A stretch of 18,196 bases of DNA, taken from the NCBI GenBank assembly GCA_963840725.1, contig CAWIZY010000002.1, forward strand, positions 1-18,196, in the 5' to 3' direction. The stretch comes from CAVWDU01 sp963840725. GTDB lineage: Bacteria; Pseudomonadota; Gammaproteobacteria; Pseudomonadales; Halieaceae. Shown piece by piece: positions 1-6,926 of this stretch. Position 1 is the first letter of the stretch; each line of letters opens with the position of its first letter. The notes beneath the pieces are model-generated. The model saw only the letters and a program-made list of their open reading frames with translations. It ran no database searches and was not told the DNA's origin. Both the position numbers and the translations under genes were made by a program.

Positions 1-1
1 T

Positions 2-19
2 CCTAAATTCAGCAGTTGA
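2..19 (+). repeat. Left terminal inverted repeat of the IS1380 element
   Basis: It begins CCTAAATTCAGCAGTTGA and pairs with 4453-4470 at 16 of 18 positions. Just inside it, CAGCTCT (23-29) and AGAGCTG (41-47) form a 7-bp subterminal stem downstream of the transposase stop; no T-run follows, so I do not call it a terminator. Confidence 0.8.
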
Positions 20-84
20 GGGCAGCTCTTCCGGAGCAATAGAGCTGGAAAGTCGTCAATTTTGTGGTTAAGTTCGGCACCCGA

Positions 85-486
85 TTATGCCAATGCGGCT
101 GGGTTTGGCGGCTCCAGAATTCGCCCGTTGAGATACTTTTTCATCGCTTCACTCAATATTCGGCACCAGCACTCCAGATCGTTTAACTGCGGCGCATTTG
201 TTTTCAAACCATTGAAGAACTGCTGAATCCGTCGATACGTTTCTTGCACATGTTCTGCACGGCCGTGGAAGTGCGTAATCGTCATGGTTTTCTGACGCGA
301 TGTTTCTGTCAGTTTTCCCACCGAGCTTAACAACAAAGGACGACTGGTGATGGCTTCCAGGTGTTTATCCGGCTCCGCCAGGCGCACAAAGATATTCCAC
401 CAGTTGTAGATCAGTGCAATGATGCGCGCCATGAAACGGCAGGGCTTGATGGCCCTGGTCGTAAAGCCGCCCCAGCCCCAGAGATT
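85..486 (-). pseudogene. IS1380-family transposase, C-terminal part (split by IS66-a)
   Basis: This is the last 133 codons of an IS1380-family DDE transposase, cut from its N-terminal 383 codons (3259-4407) by IS66-a. Reading from 486 downward gives NLWGWGGFTTRAIKPCRF and then MARIIALIYNWWNIFVRLA, the conserved run that follows the catalytic Glu in this family. Joining codon AAG (3259-3261) to AAT (486-484) restores one open frame of 516 residues with no stop or frameshift, so the only damage is the insertion. The Met at 432 is internal, not a true start. On its own the fragment lacks every catalytic residue and should be inactive. Confidence 0.88.
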
Positions 487-494
487 CTTGATTT
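487..494. repeat. 8-bp target site duplication of IS66-a, left copy
   Basis: CTTGATTT directly abuts the IS66-a left end (GTAACTATTCAGC from 495) and is identical to 3259-3266. An 8-bp duplication is the IS66-family norm. Confidence 0.95.
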
Positions 495-521
495 GTAACT
501 ATTCAGCCCAGTTTGTCACGA

Positions 522-1961
522 TCAGCCACCCTGGATCTTATTCCTTTCCATAAAATCTGGATTCTTGCCCTGGAAAAGCAATGTCAACCCTTGAGTGGCT
601 GTTACCCCATGCTTGCGGCAAGTTGACAGGTAACTACGAATTCGACAGAACAACATCGCCCCCTCCATTGAACGGAAGCAACCGGAGATTTTCTGCTGCA
701 CCTTGGTCATTCGCAGATCATTCTCACCCTGGTTGTTGGTGAAAGGGACGCACTCCACATCCATAAAGCGCAGCACATCATGCTCAAAGTCGCGTAATCG
801 CTCCAGCAGATTTCTGGCCTTCGACCGTTTAAGCCGACCGCGTTTTCCCTTTCGCTGGCTTTCATCGGGCGGTGGACATTCAATCTCTGCCGCTGCAAGG
901 AGTGTTCGATAGCGATGGCGCCACCGCTTGGATCCATACGCAGGTAACTGACCACCGGCATCCTCTACCGCGGTTCTGATATCCAGCAGCAAGGTCTGCA
1001 TCGCCTTGGCCCACTGCTGATGATCTTGTTCCCAGGCCCTTTCCAATTCCCTGAGGTGGTGAGCATTGCACAGGGTATGGAGACATTCATAGTGGTAATA
1101 CGGCTTCCAGTGGTCATGACATAACACGCCCTTGAACACGGGGAGTATCCCCATTTCGTTCATGGCTTCGGTGCCACGCCTGGCGTGGGGATAGAACCAG
1201 GTCAATGAGGCATTGGAGGCGCAGTGCAGCCAGTGGCGTTTGCCGCCAATGTTGATCCCGGTTTCATCCGCATGCATAAGCATGGATATGGCAAGTTCGG
1301 TCTTTGCCCATTGCTCAAAAGACTCCAGCCGCTCATAGGCTTCTTTGTTGAAGTTGAAGATAGAGCCGACACTGATCGGGATGTGCACCTGATCCTGGAA
1401 ATGATCCCGGATTCGATCATAGGGGATCAACTGGTGTTGGGACATATAGACAGCATTGGCCTTCAGGTGGAGGCCATACTGAACCGGTCGGCTTACTCCC
1501 TCCGGGAAAGCTGCAACAAATCGATTTCCCTGATCGTCTTCAAGAATCTGTGCGCGGTATTCAGTCACGTACTGTGAGAAGTCGATATCAATGACCTGTC
1601 GCTGTTCCTGGCCGACCTCCTTATACTGCGTCCCCTTGGGCAGAGTGCGGCGATCGACCTTTATCTCGGTGACTTCATCGGGGTCTTCGACCGGCTGCAG
1701 GGTGGCACCGTTATGGCCTTCCTGTCCTCCCGGCTTTCTATCGCTTTTTCTGCACTTGCGGGTTTTCTCCCGGTTGGGATCTGTGGATGGCGGCTTGCTA
1801 CTGTTCTTGCTGTTGAGTGTCGTACGGTTGAGCAGTAACGTGACCAAAAGCAGCAAGACTTCCAGTGCCGAGCGCAGTGCGGGCGACAGTTCTTTCTCTT
1901 TACCGAGAAGTTCTCTGGCGGAGTTGATGGCAGCATCAACGTCAATATCGTCTATCTTCAA
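522..1961 (-). CDS. IS66-family transposase (TnpC type) of IS66-a
   Basis: This 479-residue DDE transposase catalyses movement of IS66-a. Visible features in order are an N-terminal helical stretch, the linker NSKNSSKPPSTDP typical of the family, HADETGI with the first catalytic Asp, the LCHDHWKPY segment with the second, the conserved LCNAHHLRELE run, and FTNNQGENDLRM with the catalytic Glu. The zinc-finger region after the linker has no CxxC pairs, unlike the second IS66 transposase here; this looks like a known variant, not damage. The frame opens with TTG at 1961; no ATG is suitable, and an in-frame TGA lies four codons upstream. IS1595 sits 73 bp upstream and may have separated the gene from its promoter. 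The coding frame itself is intact. Confidence 0.93.
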   Translation of the reverse strand: MKIDDIDVDAAINSARELLGKEKELSPALRSALEVLLLLVTLLLNRTTLNSKNSSKPPSTDPNREKTRKCRKSDRKPGGQEGHNGATLQPVEDPDEVTEIKVDRRTLPKGTQYKEVGQEQRQVIDIDFSQYVTEYRAQILEDDQGNRFVAAFPEGVSRPVQYGLHLKANAVYMSQHQLIPYDRIRDHFQDQVHIPISVGSIFNFNKEAYERLESFEQWAKTELAISMLMHADETGINIGGKRHWLHCASNASLTWFYPHARRGTEAMNEMGILPVFKGVLCHDHWKPYYHYECLHTLCNAHHLRELERAWEQDHQQWAKAMQTLLLDIRTAVEDAGGQLPAYGSKRWRHRYRTLLAAAEIECPPPDESQRKGKRGRLKRSKARNLLERLRDFEHDVLRFMDVECVPFTNNQGENDLRMTKVQQKISGCFRSMEGAMLFCRIRSYLSTCRKHGVTATQGLTLLFQGKNPDFMERNKIQGG

Positions 1962-2033
1962 AGCCCGTACTCAAATGATCTTGAACAAAATTATTATCGC
2001 ACGGGTTTTCAGGACGATATTTTTGCTCCTGTA

Positions 2034-2041
2034 TGCGTTTA
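2034..2041. repeat. 8-bp target duplication of IS1595, left copy
   Basis: TGCGTTTA immediately precedes the IS1595 left end and is identical to 3073-3080. Confidence 0.93.
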
Positions 2042-2079
2042 CCTGATTACCCACATTGCTCAGCCTGACTTACACCTGT

Positions 2080-2101
2080 ATGCTGTACATAAATACAGCA
2101 T
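2080..2101 (+). promoter_or_regulatory. 8-bp hairpin in the leader of the IS1595 transposase
   Basis: ATGCTGTA (2080-2087) and TACAGCAT (2094-2101) form a perfect 8-bp stem with a 6-nt loop, ending 12 bp before the ATG at 2114. A weak promoter fits just upstream: TTGCTC, a 17-bp spacer, then TATGCT, whose -10 box overlaps the stem. The hairpin could be an operator or could limit translation of read-through transcripts. The structure is visible; the role is inferred. Confidence 0.45.
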
Positions 2102-2113
2102 TGGGTAATTGCC

Positions 2114-3067
2114 ATGCCAAAAAATACAGTTCAATTTCAAAAAGGTTATAGCCTGCCAGAATTTTTCCATGATTATGGTACCGAGGAGCAATGTGAGCAG
2201 GCACTTGTTCGTTGGCGATGGCCTGATGGATTCGTCTGTCCCAACTGCCATTCGACTCGATACTGCAAATTGAAATGCCGAAAGCTCTACCAATGCCATA
2301 CTTGCCGCCAGCAAACCTCACTGACTGCCGGTACCATCTTCGCCGGTACAAAGTTGCCTCTATTCAAGTGGTTCCTGGCCATGCATCTTCTGACCCAGTC
2401 TAAAAACGGCCTTTCGGCGCTTGCTCTCAAGCGTGATATTGGTGTCTCCTACAATACCGCATGGATGATGAAACAGAAAATCATGCAGGTAATGAAAGAG
2501 CGCGATGATAGCAAGCCTTTGCAGGGCACCATACAGCTTGATGATGTGTATATCGGTGGTGAATTGGTTGGCGGAAAACCTGGGCGCGGTTCCGAAAATA
2601 AAACACCCATTTTCGCAGCTGTTGCCTGCAACGATGAAGGTCACCCTATCAGCATGAATTTGAATGTTGTGAAAGGCTTTCAATCCAAGGAAATAGCCCG
2701 CTGGGCACAACGCCATGTAGCTCCAGGCAGCACGGTAATTTCTGATGGTCTCGCATGCTTTTCTGCAGTAACTGTTGTGCCATGCGAGCATGAGTGCATT
2801 GTTACTGGTGGCGGCCCTAAAAGCGTCACCAAAGAAGAGTTCGCATGGGTTAACACCATGATCGGCAATGTAAAAAATGCGATTACAGGTACGTACCATA
2901 GCGTGGGAGGCAACCATAAACACCTTCCCCGTTATCTTGCTGAGTTCTGCTATCGATTCAATCGTCGCTTCAGTCTGGAGAACCTGCTGGTTCGACTTAC
3001 CAGCGTGGCAATCAGGACTCCGCCGATGCCATATAGGTTGCTAACGTTGGCTGAGGCTCATGGGTAA
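2114..3067 (+). CDS. IS1595-family transposase (ISXO2-like DDE/DDN domain)
   Basis: This complete 317-residue transposase mobilises the IS1595 element. The N-terminal zinc-ribbon has CPNC (Cys42, Cys45) and CHTC (Cys61, Cys64). The ISXO2-like catalytic domain shows Asp143/144 in LDDVYIGGE and Asp211 in VISDGLACF. The third position is WVNTMIGNVKNAITGTYH, which carries Asn (about residue 252) where DDE members have Glu; some IS1595 subgroups are DDN, so I read this as native chemistry, not a defect. The C-terminal helices end 5 bp inside the right inverted repeat. The ATG at 2114 follows a leader hairpin and has no strong Shine-Dalgarno sequence. Length and ends match an intact element. Confidence 0.93.
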   Translation: MPKNTVQFQKGYSLPEFFHDYGTEEQCEQALVRWRWPDGFVCPNCHSTRYCKLKCRKLYQCHTCRQQTSLTAGTIFAGTKLPLFKWFLAMHLLTQSKNGLSALALKRDIGVSYNTAWMMKQKIMQVMKERDDSKPLQGTIQLDDVYIGGELVGGKPGRGSENKTPIFAAVACNDEGHPISMNLNVVKGFQSKEIARWAQRHVAPGSTVISDGLACFSAVTVVPCEHECIVTGGGPKSVTKEEFAWVNTMIGNVKNAITGTYHSVGGNHKHLPRYLAEFCYRFNRRFSLENLLVRLTSVAIRTPPMPYRLLTLAEAHG

Positions 3068-3072
3068 TCAGG

Positions 3073-3080
3073 TGCGTTTA
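3073..3080. repeat. 8-bp target duplication of IS1595, right copy
   Basis: TGCGTTTA immediately follows the IS1595 right end and matches 2034-2041. The target was the non-coding leader of the IS66-a transposase gene. Confidence 0.93.
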
Positions 3081-3258
3081 TGTGGCAATTAAAAAAGCGA
3101 TCCGGTGCCGTGATCAGGATGTTCAGAAAAAGCGACCGGCGGTCTTCCTGTGGTCAACCGGGGCAACTGTAACGGGAAGTGCGCAATCAGTGACAAATGA
3201 GCAAAATTGCAGCAAAACCCTGTCAAGACGTTTCTTCAGTATTTAGCTGAATAGTTAC

Positions 3259-3266
3259 CTTGATTT
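3259..3266. repeat. 8-bp target site duplication of IS66-a, right copy
   Basis: CTTGATTT follows the IS66-a right end (GCTGAATAGTTAC, 3246-3258) and matches 487-494 exactly. It lies in codons of the interrupted IS1380 transposase. Confidence 0.95.
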
Positions 3267-4407
3267 CATCGAAGTTATTTTCACAATCAGCGCGATCACG
3301 ATAGTGACATACCACGCTGATGGTTTCGTTGGGCAGAGAGGTCACCAGCACGGCATATTCAAAGGCTCGAATATCTTCGGGATCTTTGAGAAATCCCAAT
3401 CCCTGCTGCCGCTCATACTGATCATCCAGCGCCAGTACGACTTCCTCCGGCAACCGGCGACGGATCACCACGACACGCCTTGATCTATCCCAGGACTGCA
3501 GCTGCAGCTCTTCCTCCTGCGCTTCCCATCCCCCCGTGACATAACACCAGCCATTGGTGCAATGAGCCTTGTTTATCAGCTCTTTAACGTACTTCGACTT
3601 CTTCAGCTTGAACAGATAGGGAAGCCCTTTGTCCTCTGCCGACCGCATCACATCATCCACGCCCCATTCACAATCACCCCGAAGAAAAGTCGGCCAGCAA
3701 TCCCGCGGCAGGCGATCTAACAGCTCCCATAAGCCTGGAGCCGAATACAGGGATGCCGTGCGGTTTCCCGCCTGAACTTCCACATCCAGAACCAGGCGCA
3801 AATTGGCGATCATATAGGTGTGGTAAGCTTGTGAGGGGCGACCGGGCTTGTGCGGGTTATAGCCTTTCTCTGCTCCCTCCTGGTGGCCATACAGAGGCTT
3901 CACCGTGACGTCCGCATCCAGTATCCAGTCCTGGGTCAACAGGGGCTCGTAACAACGCTGAAGATGGGTTTGCAGCCAGTCAACACCATCCGCCTCATCG
4001 ATTTTTTTCAACGCTCGACGGCCCGAATCATCACTGACAACTTTGCGCATACCCAGCAGCCTCGAATTGACCTGATCGTTGAGCAAACTGGTCATATGAG
4101 CATAACGATTGTGCCCTGAAAGAACCGACAATAAAAACGAACCCAACACATCGCGCTTTTGGGGTGCGTTGTTGCTTCGATAGCGCAACGGGCACTGTTC
4201 TACCCAGCGCTCAAATAACCCACTCACTTTGAGAAACTGAATAAAAAACGGCAATTGGCCGATGGGTGGTGTCACAGCCGCTGTTGGGTCCCACTCCACG
4301 TGAACTTTACCGTCAAAAGTATCGACGGCCAGCGTTGCTAACTGGCGGTCATTTTCAGCACGTACGGCTTCACTCAATGGGTGATTGTTCATCACGTCTT
4401 TTTTCAT
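3259..4407 (-). pseudogene. IS1380-family transposase, N-terminal part (split by IS66-a)
   Basis: It encodes the first 383 residues of the IS1380-family transposase; translation then runs 11 codons into IS66-a and stops at 3223. Visible catalytic features are the first Asp in DADVTVKPLYGHQEG, the second in RGDCEWG, and the third-acid signature YRDRADCENNFDEIK (Tyr369, Arg372, Glu376, Lys383), which fits the Y-(2)-R-(3)-E-(6)-K pattern of IS4-type DDE enzymes. IS66-a entered exactly after that Lys, so all signature residues remain but the C-terminal 133 residues are detached. The first Met (4407) has only a weak AGG upstream; Met6 (4392) is an alternative start. Both halves agree in frame, so the family call is firm. 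Confidence 0.88.
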
Positions 4408-4452
4408 GGAAAACCTGATTTAATTCAGTGGGTTGACGCATTGTGCCTAATT

Positions 4453-4470
4453 TCAACTGCGGAATATAGG
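4453..4470 (-). repeat. Right terminal inverted repeat of the IS1380 element
   Basis: Read on the minus strand it starts CCTATATTCCGCAGTTGA, matching the left end with two mismatches. It lies about 45 bp upstream of the transposase start at 4407, so the promoter of that gene should be within or next to this end. Confidence 0.8.
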
Positions 4471-4472
4471 AT

Positions 4473-4952
4473 AAAGCCACCGCGATCCACTGGGAACGTT
4501 CAGAAAAACCCCACTCCCAGGCGACGCACCCCGGCGTCTATTGCCTGCGCACTAACCTCGTCGACTGGGATGAAACCGCGTTATGGAACACCTACACCAT
4601 GCTGACCGATCTGGAGGCCGTTTTCCGTAGCCTCAAGAGCGAACTGGGGATGCGTCCCAACTTCCACCAGAAGGAAGACCGCATCGAAGGTCACCTGTTC
4701 ATTACCTTGCTGGCCTATCACCTGGTGCATACGATCCGCACCCAACTGAAGTCTCAAGGCATTCACGATAGCTGGGAGACGATACGCCGCAAGCTGGAAA
4801 ACCAGCAGCGGATCACGGTAAGCCTCAAGCGAGAGGATGGTAAAACCGTTCACGTCCGCAAAACGACCCGCGCGGAACCCCACCAGAAAGCGATATACGA
4901 TGCCCTGGGCATTTCTGCCAGACCGGGGAATGTCGAAAAAACCATCATCTGA
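4473..4952 (+). pseudogene. IS1634-family transposase, 3' fragment (cut by IS1380)
   Basis: The open frame begins directly at the IS1380 right end and gives about 159 C-terminal residues. Recognisable runs are HPGVYCLRTN, LTDLEAVFRSLKSELGMRP (carrying the family's conserved Glu) and EGHLFITLLAYHLVH, typical of IS1634-family IS4-type transposases. The N-terminal two thirds, with the other catalytic Asp residues, must lie left of position 1 on the other side of the IS1380 insertion; I cannot see it. An internal ATG at 4599 could be called as a short gene but is not a genuine start. Beyond the stop, 4953-5015 is non-coding and presumably holds the IS1634 right end, which I could not define without the left end. 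Confidence 0.85.
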
Positions 4953-5015
4953 TGCCAAGCCACAAAAAAACAAATATGTAATGCCATAACGGACTTGATC
5001 CGAAAGCTATCTATT

Positions 5016-5023
5016 TGTTTTTT
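5016..5023. repeat. 8-bp target duplication of IS66-b, left copy
   Basis: TGTTTTTT abuts the left end at 5024 and is identical to 6710-6717. Confidence 0.9.
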
Positions 5024-6709
5024 GTAACTACTCGCCCCCTATCTCCCCAGCCAGTGCCATCTGAATGGCAATCAGCGGGTTGTGCCCCCTGTTAGCCATG
5101 GTCTGCAGGTAACTGGATATTCGACAATAGGCGTCAGCGTATTGGCTGTTTCTGAAACAACCGGATACTTTCTGCTTGACCTTCGACATACGAAGATCCC
5201 GCTCGGCACGGTTGTTGGTGAAAGCTACATGGCCATCTTTGGCAAACAATAATACCGCTTGCTCGTTTTCCTTGAGCCGCTCCCACAGGTTATGCGCGTC
5301 CGACTTGGCTATTTTCCCGCGCTTTCCCTGCGGCTTGTCCGGTATCGCCGGAAGCTCCTTCTCGCCGCGTGTCAAAATAGCCCGGTAGCGTTTCTGCAAG
5401 TTCGTGTAGGCGTCATCGCAGAGACGCTTGTCAGGGCTTGCCGAAACAGCCTTGCAGGTTTCCTGCAGCGCGCGCTGATATTTTTTGCCCAGGCATAACC
5501 GTTGGACTCGACGATAAACGTCAGCTCACGCAACAGGTGCGACCCACACAAACCGTGTCCACAATGCGCATAGGATAAATACGATGCCCAACAATCGTGG
5601 ATGATCACGCCGCCGTATCGGGGAATGATATCAATCGCTTCTATGGCCTCCTTGCCCCGTTTTCGATGGAGGCGCTTCAGGGTGATGTCACCGGCTGCAT
5701 AGACGTGTATCCAGTGATTTTGCTGATCAACTCGCAACGACGTCTCATCAACGTGCATCGCAGGGCTCTGCAAGATCTGCCTGATCGCATCCTTCTCCCA
5801 GCCGGCCAGCGCCTCGTGGAGTCGCAGGACGTACTTGAGCAGGGTCGCCTCGGAGATCACCTGGCCGATCATCGCGCTCACTGTTTTTTGTACCCGGTTC
5901 AATGCGACCATCTGGCAGACCAGCATGTTAATCACGTAGGCCTTCAATCCATTGCCATACTGCAGTGGCCCCGGCATGTCCGAAGGAAACGTGCCTTTGA
6001 CGTCGGCGGAACATGTTGGGCAGGCCTTGATTTGTGCATCCACATGCTCGACCGTCTTCTCGAAGATGATATCGATTTTGGTGCGCCGCTCATGCTGGTG
6101 GCAGGCGGTGCCGGTGAGATCTTCACCACAGATATCGCAGGTGCTCACCACGGCAACGGTTGTCGTTTCGATGGTGCGCGTGTTGTAAGCGGACTGCCGG
6201 CGTTCTGTCTTGCCCTTTGCCTTGCTGCCAGGCTGACCCAGTGCTGTTTCATCCTTGTCCGTTTGAGACGAGGGCTTGCTGGAGTTCTGGCTATTTTTGG
6301 TGGTCGACTTTTCCAGAAAGATCGCGCATATGAGTTCCAGCAGGGTGAGCATGCTGCTCATCAGTATTTTGCTTTCACTGGAAAGGCTCTGCTCAGAAGA
6401 CAGTCGCTTGAATTCGTTTTTCAAGCGGTCAAGTTCTTCACGAACCGAGGAGGTATTAATGCTGGCCATGTCGTTGCGATACGATTGCGTCGATAACGCA
6501 ATATAATATGGCATTTTTCGGCTTCTCTGGAAGGCGTAGAAACAGGAAAAATATTGCCGGTTGATGTTTCTTCGTAAAGCATGAGATTAGCGCTCACACC
6601 GAGGCTGAGCCACCCTATGCTGAAAATTTGGCTGCCGCCTGAATTGACGAAAAGCGCGAGTCGAAAAAACCTGTCAAGCGATTTTTGGATGAAGGGGGTG
6701 AGTAGTTAC
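5024..6709. mobile_element. Second IS66-family element (IS66-b)
   Basis: The termini are inverted repeats (5024-5040, beginning GTAACTACTCGCCCC, against 6693-6709; 16 of 17 match), flanked by perfect 8-bp duplications TGTTTTTT. It is 1686 bp long with a single transposase gene and no tnpA or tnpB. It is clearly distinct from IS66-a in protein sequence but shares the GTAACTA tip and the CCTGTCAAG motif (6670-6678) ending 31 bp from the right end. It targeted a T-rich stretch next to the IS1634 remnant. Confidence 0.93.
5028..6514 (-). pseudogene. IS66-family transposase of IS66-b, frameshifted
   Basis: Two overlapping frames make up one transposase of about 495 residues. The first (6514 down to about 5485) carries NSQNSSKPSS, a zinc finger with CDIC and CPTC pairs, HVDETSL, HDCWASY and LCGSHLLRELTF. 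The second continues as KKYQRALQETCKAV and ends with FTNNRAERDLRM (catalytic Glu) and VSGCFR. The switch falls at a run of six A on the coding strand (T6 at about 5491-5496), where seven would keep the frame, so one base is missing or a -1 ribosomal shift is used. Single-ORF IS66 relatives do not normally need a shift, so I favour a mutation. The stop codon (5028-5030) lies inside the terminal inverted repeat. The start could be 6514 or the Met at 6469. Confidence 0.85.
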
Positions 6710-6717
6710 TGTTTTTT
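6710..6717. repeat. 8-bp target duplication of IS66-b, right copy
   Basis: TGTTTTTT follows the right end at 6709 and matches 5016-5023. It is low complexity, but its position and length fit exactly. Confidence 0.9.
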
Positions 6718-6926
6718 TATCATATTGTTGTCAGTGAAATCGAAAGATGGGCTAAGATATCTCACATAAAAAAAGATCAAAGGACACCTGAGCGAGTGAA
6801 CAGATATTTCAAGCATCCAGGGATGCTCTTATGCAGCCTGAAGGCCTCTGTATTTACTAGCCGGGTTAATAATATCAACTGAAAATCTCAACTAATGTCG
6901 CTATCAAGCCGCCCAGTCACTGACCA
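6718..6926. other. Intergenic DNA between IS66-b and the sulfatase gene
   Basis: These 209 bp are AT-rich without a credible ORF. AGCATC (6812-6817) and GATGCT (6822-6827) form a 6-bp stem with a 4-nt loop downstream of the sulfatase stop on the minus strand, but no T-run follows, so it is at best a weak terminator. Confidence 0.5.

Larger units (their letters stand above)
2042..3072. mobile_element. IS1595-family insertion sequence inside IS66-a
   Basis: This 1031-bp element has inverted ends: 2042-2053 CCTGATTACCCA pairs perfectly with 3061-3072, and similarity resumes further in (CTCAGCC on both sides). It is flanked by perfect 8-bp direct repeats TGCGTTTA (2034-2041, 3073-3080), as expected for IS1595. 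It encodes one complete transposase. It is the innermost and therefore youngest insertion of the nest and shows no visible decay. Confidence 0.94.
495..3258. mobile_element. IS66-family element (IS66-a, single-ORF ISBst12-like type), interrupted by IS1595
   Basis: The termini are a perfect 13-bp inverted repeat (495-507, GTAACTATTCAGC, against 3246-3258), flanked by identical 8-bp duplications. Without the IS1595 insert and one copy of its 8-bp duplication, the element is 1725 bp. It carries only the large transposase gene (tnpC type); there is no room for the tnpA and tnpB accessory genes of classical IS66, which fits the single-ORF ISBst12-like subgroup. The right arm 3081-3258 is non-coding and holds CCTGTCAAG at 3219-3227, ending 31 bp from the tip. 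The other IS66 element here has the same motif at the same offset. Confidence 0.92.
2..4470. mobile_element. IS1380-family insertion sequence, interrupted by IS66-a
   Basis: The ends are near-perfect inverted repeats: 2-19 against 4453-4470, 16 of 18 positions, beginning CCTA. They enclose a transposase gene read leftward. Removing the 2764-bp IS66-a element and one 8-bp target copy leaves about 1.7 kb, the usual IS1380 size. The element sits inside an IS1634-family transposase gene, whose reading frame resumes immediately right of 4470. The expected 4-bp target duplication cannot be tested because the window starts one base left of the element. The call is strong from the transposase sequence; the exact outer base could be off by one. 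Confidence 0.85.

Noticed and set aside
2360..2923. Minus-strand 187-codon open frame
   Set aside because: Antisense shadow of the IS1595 transposase, with no recognisable motif.
495..3258. A composite transposon reading, with IS66-a and IS1595 carrying a cargo
   Set aside because: There is no cargo gene. The two sets of target duplications show simple nested insertion.
4471..4474. A 4-bp target duplication for IS1380
   Set aside because: The left flank is outside the window apart from one base, so it cannot be tested.
5597..6496. Plus-strand 299-codon open frame
   Set aside because: It is fully antisense to the IS66-b transposase, whose family motifs are clear; the frame is a by-product of that codon usage.
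6812..6827. Terminator for the sulfatase gene
   Set aside because: The stem is only 6 bp and no T-run follows on the minus strand.
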